A DNA stretch of 64,000 bases from Candidatus Eremiobacteraceae bacterium (GTDB lineage Bacteria; Vulcanimicrobiota; Vulcanimicrobiia; Eremiobacterales; Eremiobacteraceae). The notes beneath the pieces are model-generated. The model was given only the letters and a program-made list of their open reading frames with translations, searched no databases and was not told the DNA's origin. The DNA lies in NCBI GenBank assembly GCA_035710745.1, contig DASTCX010000004.1, positions 1 through 64,000 of the forward strand, read 5' to 3'. Shown here piece by piece: positions 63,647 through 64,000 of the stretch. Every line of letters starts with the position of its first letter. Position 1 is the stretch's first letter. The translations under genes were made by a program, and so were the position numbers.

Positions 63647-64000
63647 ACGGATCCGACGCCCGCGTCTGCCGCGGACATCCCCGCGGCGAGCTCGTGTGCG
63701 ACGCCGCCGATGTCACCGGCGCCAAGCGTCAGGATGAGGTCGCCGCCTTGCATCGAGCGCTGCAGGTACGCCAAAGCATCCGCGGGCTTCGGCAGATGCG
63801 ACACGGGCTTCGACGGATCGAAATCGCGTATGCATTCGACGATCGATTCGGCGCGCACGCCCGGGAGCGGCACCTCGCCGGCCGCGTAGATGTCCGTCAC
63901 GACGATGACGTCTGCGCCCAGCAGCGCCTGCGCGAAATCGCGGAAGAGATAGGCCGTCCGGCTGTACCGGTGTGGCTGGAACGCGACGACGATCCGGCCA
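63643..64000 (-). CDS. murC: UDP-N-acetylmuramate--L-alanine ligase, C-terminal end (cut by window edge)
   Basis: The C-terminal 118 codons of MurC, continuing beyond the window. The frame contains VAFQPHRYSRTAYLFRDF, the MurC-specific FQPHRYSRT signature, followed by GADVIVVTDIYAAGEVP and GGDLILTLGAGDIGGVAHEL. MurC adds L-alanine to UDP-MurNAc at the start of stem-peptide synthesis. Its stop overlaps the CTG of the next gene (CTGA), and murB and ddl follow on the same strand. Confidence 0.94.
   Translation of the reverse strand, partial: GRIVVAFQPHRYSRTAYLFRDFAQALLGADVIVVTDIYAAGEVPLPGVRAESIVECIRDFDPSKPVSHLPKPADALAYLQRSMQGGDLILTLGAGDIGGVAHELAAGMSAADAGVGSV

Overview
This is high-GC bacterial chromosome from a diderm organism: it has a TonB-dependent outer-membrane receptor and murC/murB/ddl, alongside traits more usual in Gram-positive (Terrabacteria) lineages, namely a YqzL-like microprotein, CIRCE control of groESL, OpcA next to zwf, and a ppk1-CHAD-Nudix/phosphatase cluster. 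The mix suits a diderm Terrabacteria lineage such as Eremiobacterota (WPS-2) or a relative. That assignment is inference from gene content; no rRNA or tRNA gene is visible.

Layout. 1-118: end of an ISL3-like transposase. 302-5126 (minus): AI-2E-type permease, GNAT acetyltransferase, diguanylate cyclase, IclR regulator, M48 protease. 5268-8699: large TonB-dependent receptor. 8814-9227: YjbQ-family protein. 9537-15875 (minus): diguanylate cyclase, glmU, gltX and a two-subunit B12-dependent acyl-CoA mutase. 15983-22644 (plus): a strong promoter and attenuated leader, then infC-rpmI-rplT-rRNA methylase, a YqzL-like microprotein, pheS-pheT and cvpA. 22866-25455 (minus): exported Ig-like protein and a class V aminotransferase. 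25537-26580: selD, whose catalytic residue is encoded by an in-frame UGA (selenocysteine). 26673-38203 (plus): a complete pentose-phosphate operon (tkt, tal, pgi, gnd, zwf, opcA, pgl) ending in a six-hairpin glycosidase. 38356-40673: a second six-hairpin protein and a GT4 glycosyltransferase. 40780-43625: hsp20-lon. 43721-47629: ppk1-CHAD-Nudix/histidine phosphatase. 47701-52249: membrane proteins, MFS transporter, DUF4097 protein. 52450-54419: groES-groEL under a CIRCE element, divergent from alr. 55811-64000: stalk-domain protein, then (minus) murC, a membrane glycosyltransferase, murB, ddl, a HAD phosphatase and two tandem Tim44-like zinc-ribbon proteins.

The most striking non-coding feature is a dispersed hairpin family of about twenty copies, with outer stem GGTCGA/TCGACC. 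Inner stem bases change between copies with compensating changes, and the loop is TTTA-like. Almost all copies lie directly 3' of a gene, mostly in the same orientation as that gene. None sits in a divergent promoter region, and one is inserted in frame inside gltX. Other notable points are the selenoprotein SelD, the AUU start codon of infC with a competing-hairpin leader, and a 32-residue YqzL-like gene in front of pheST.
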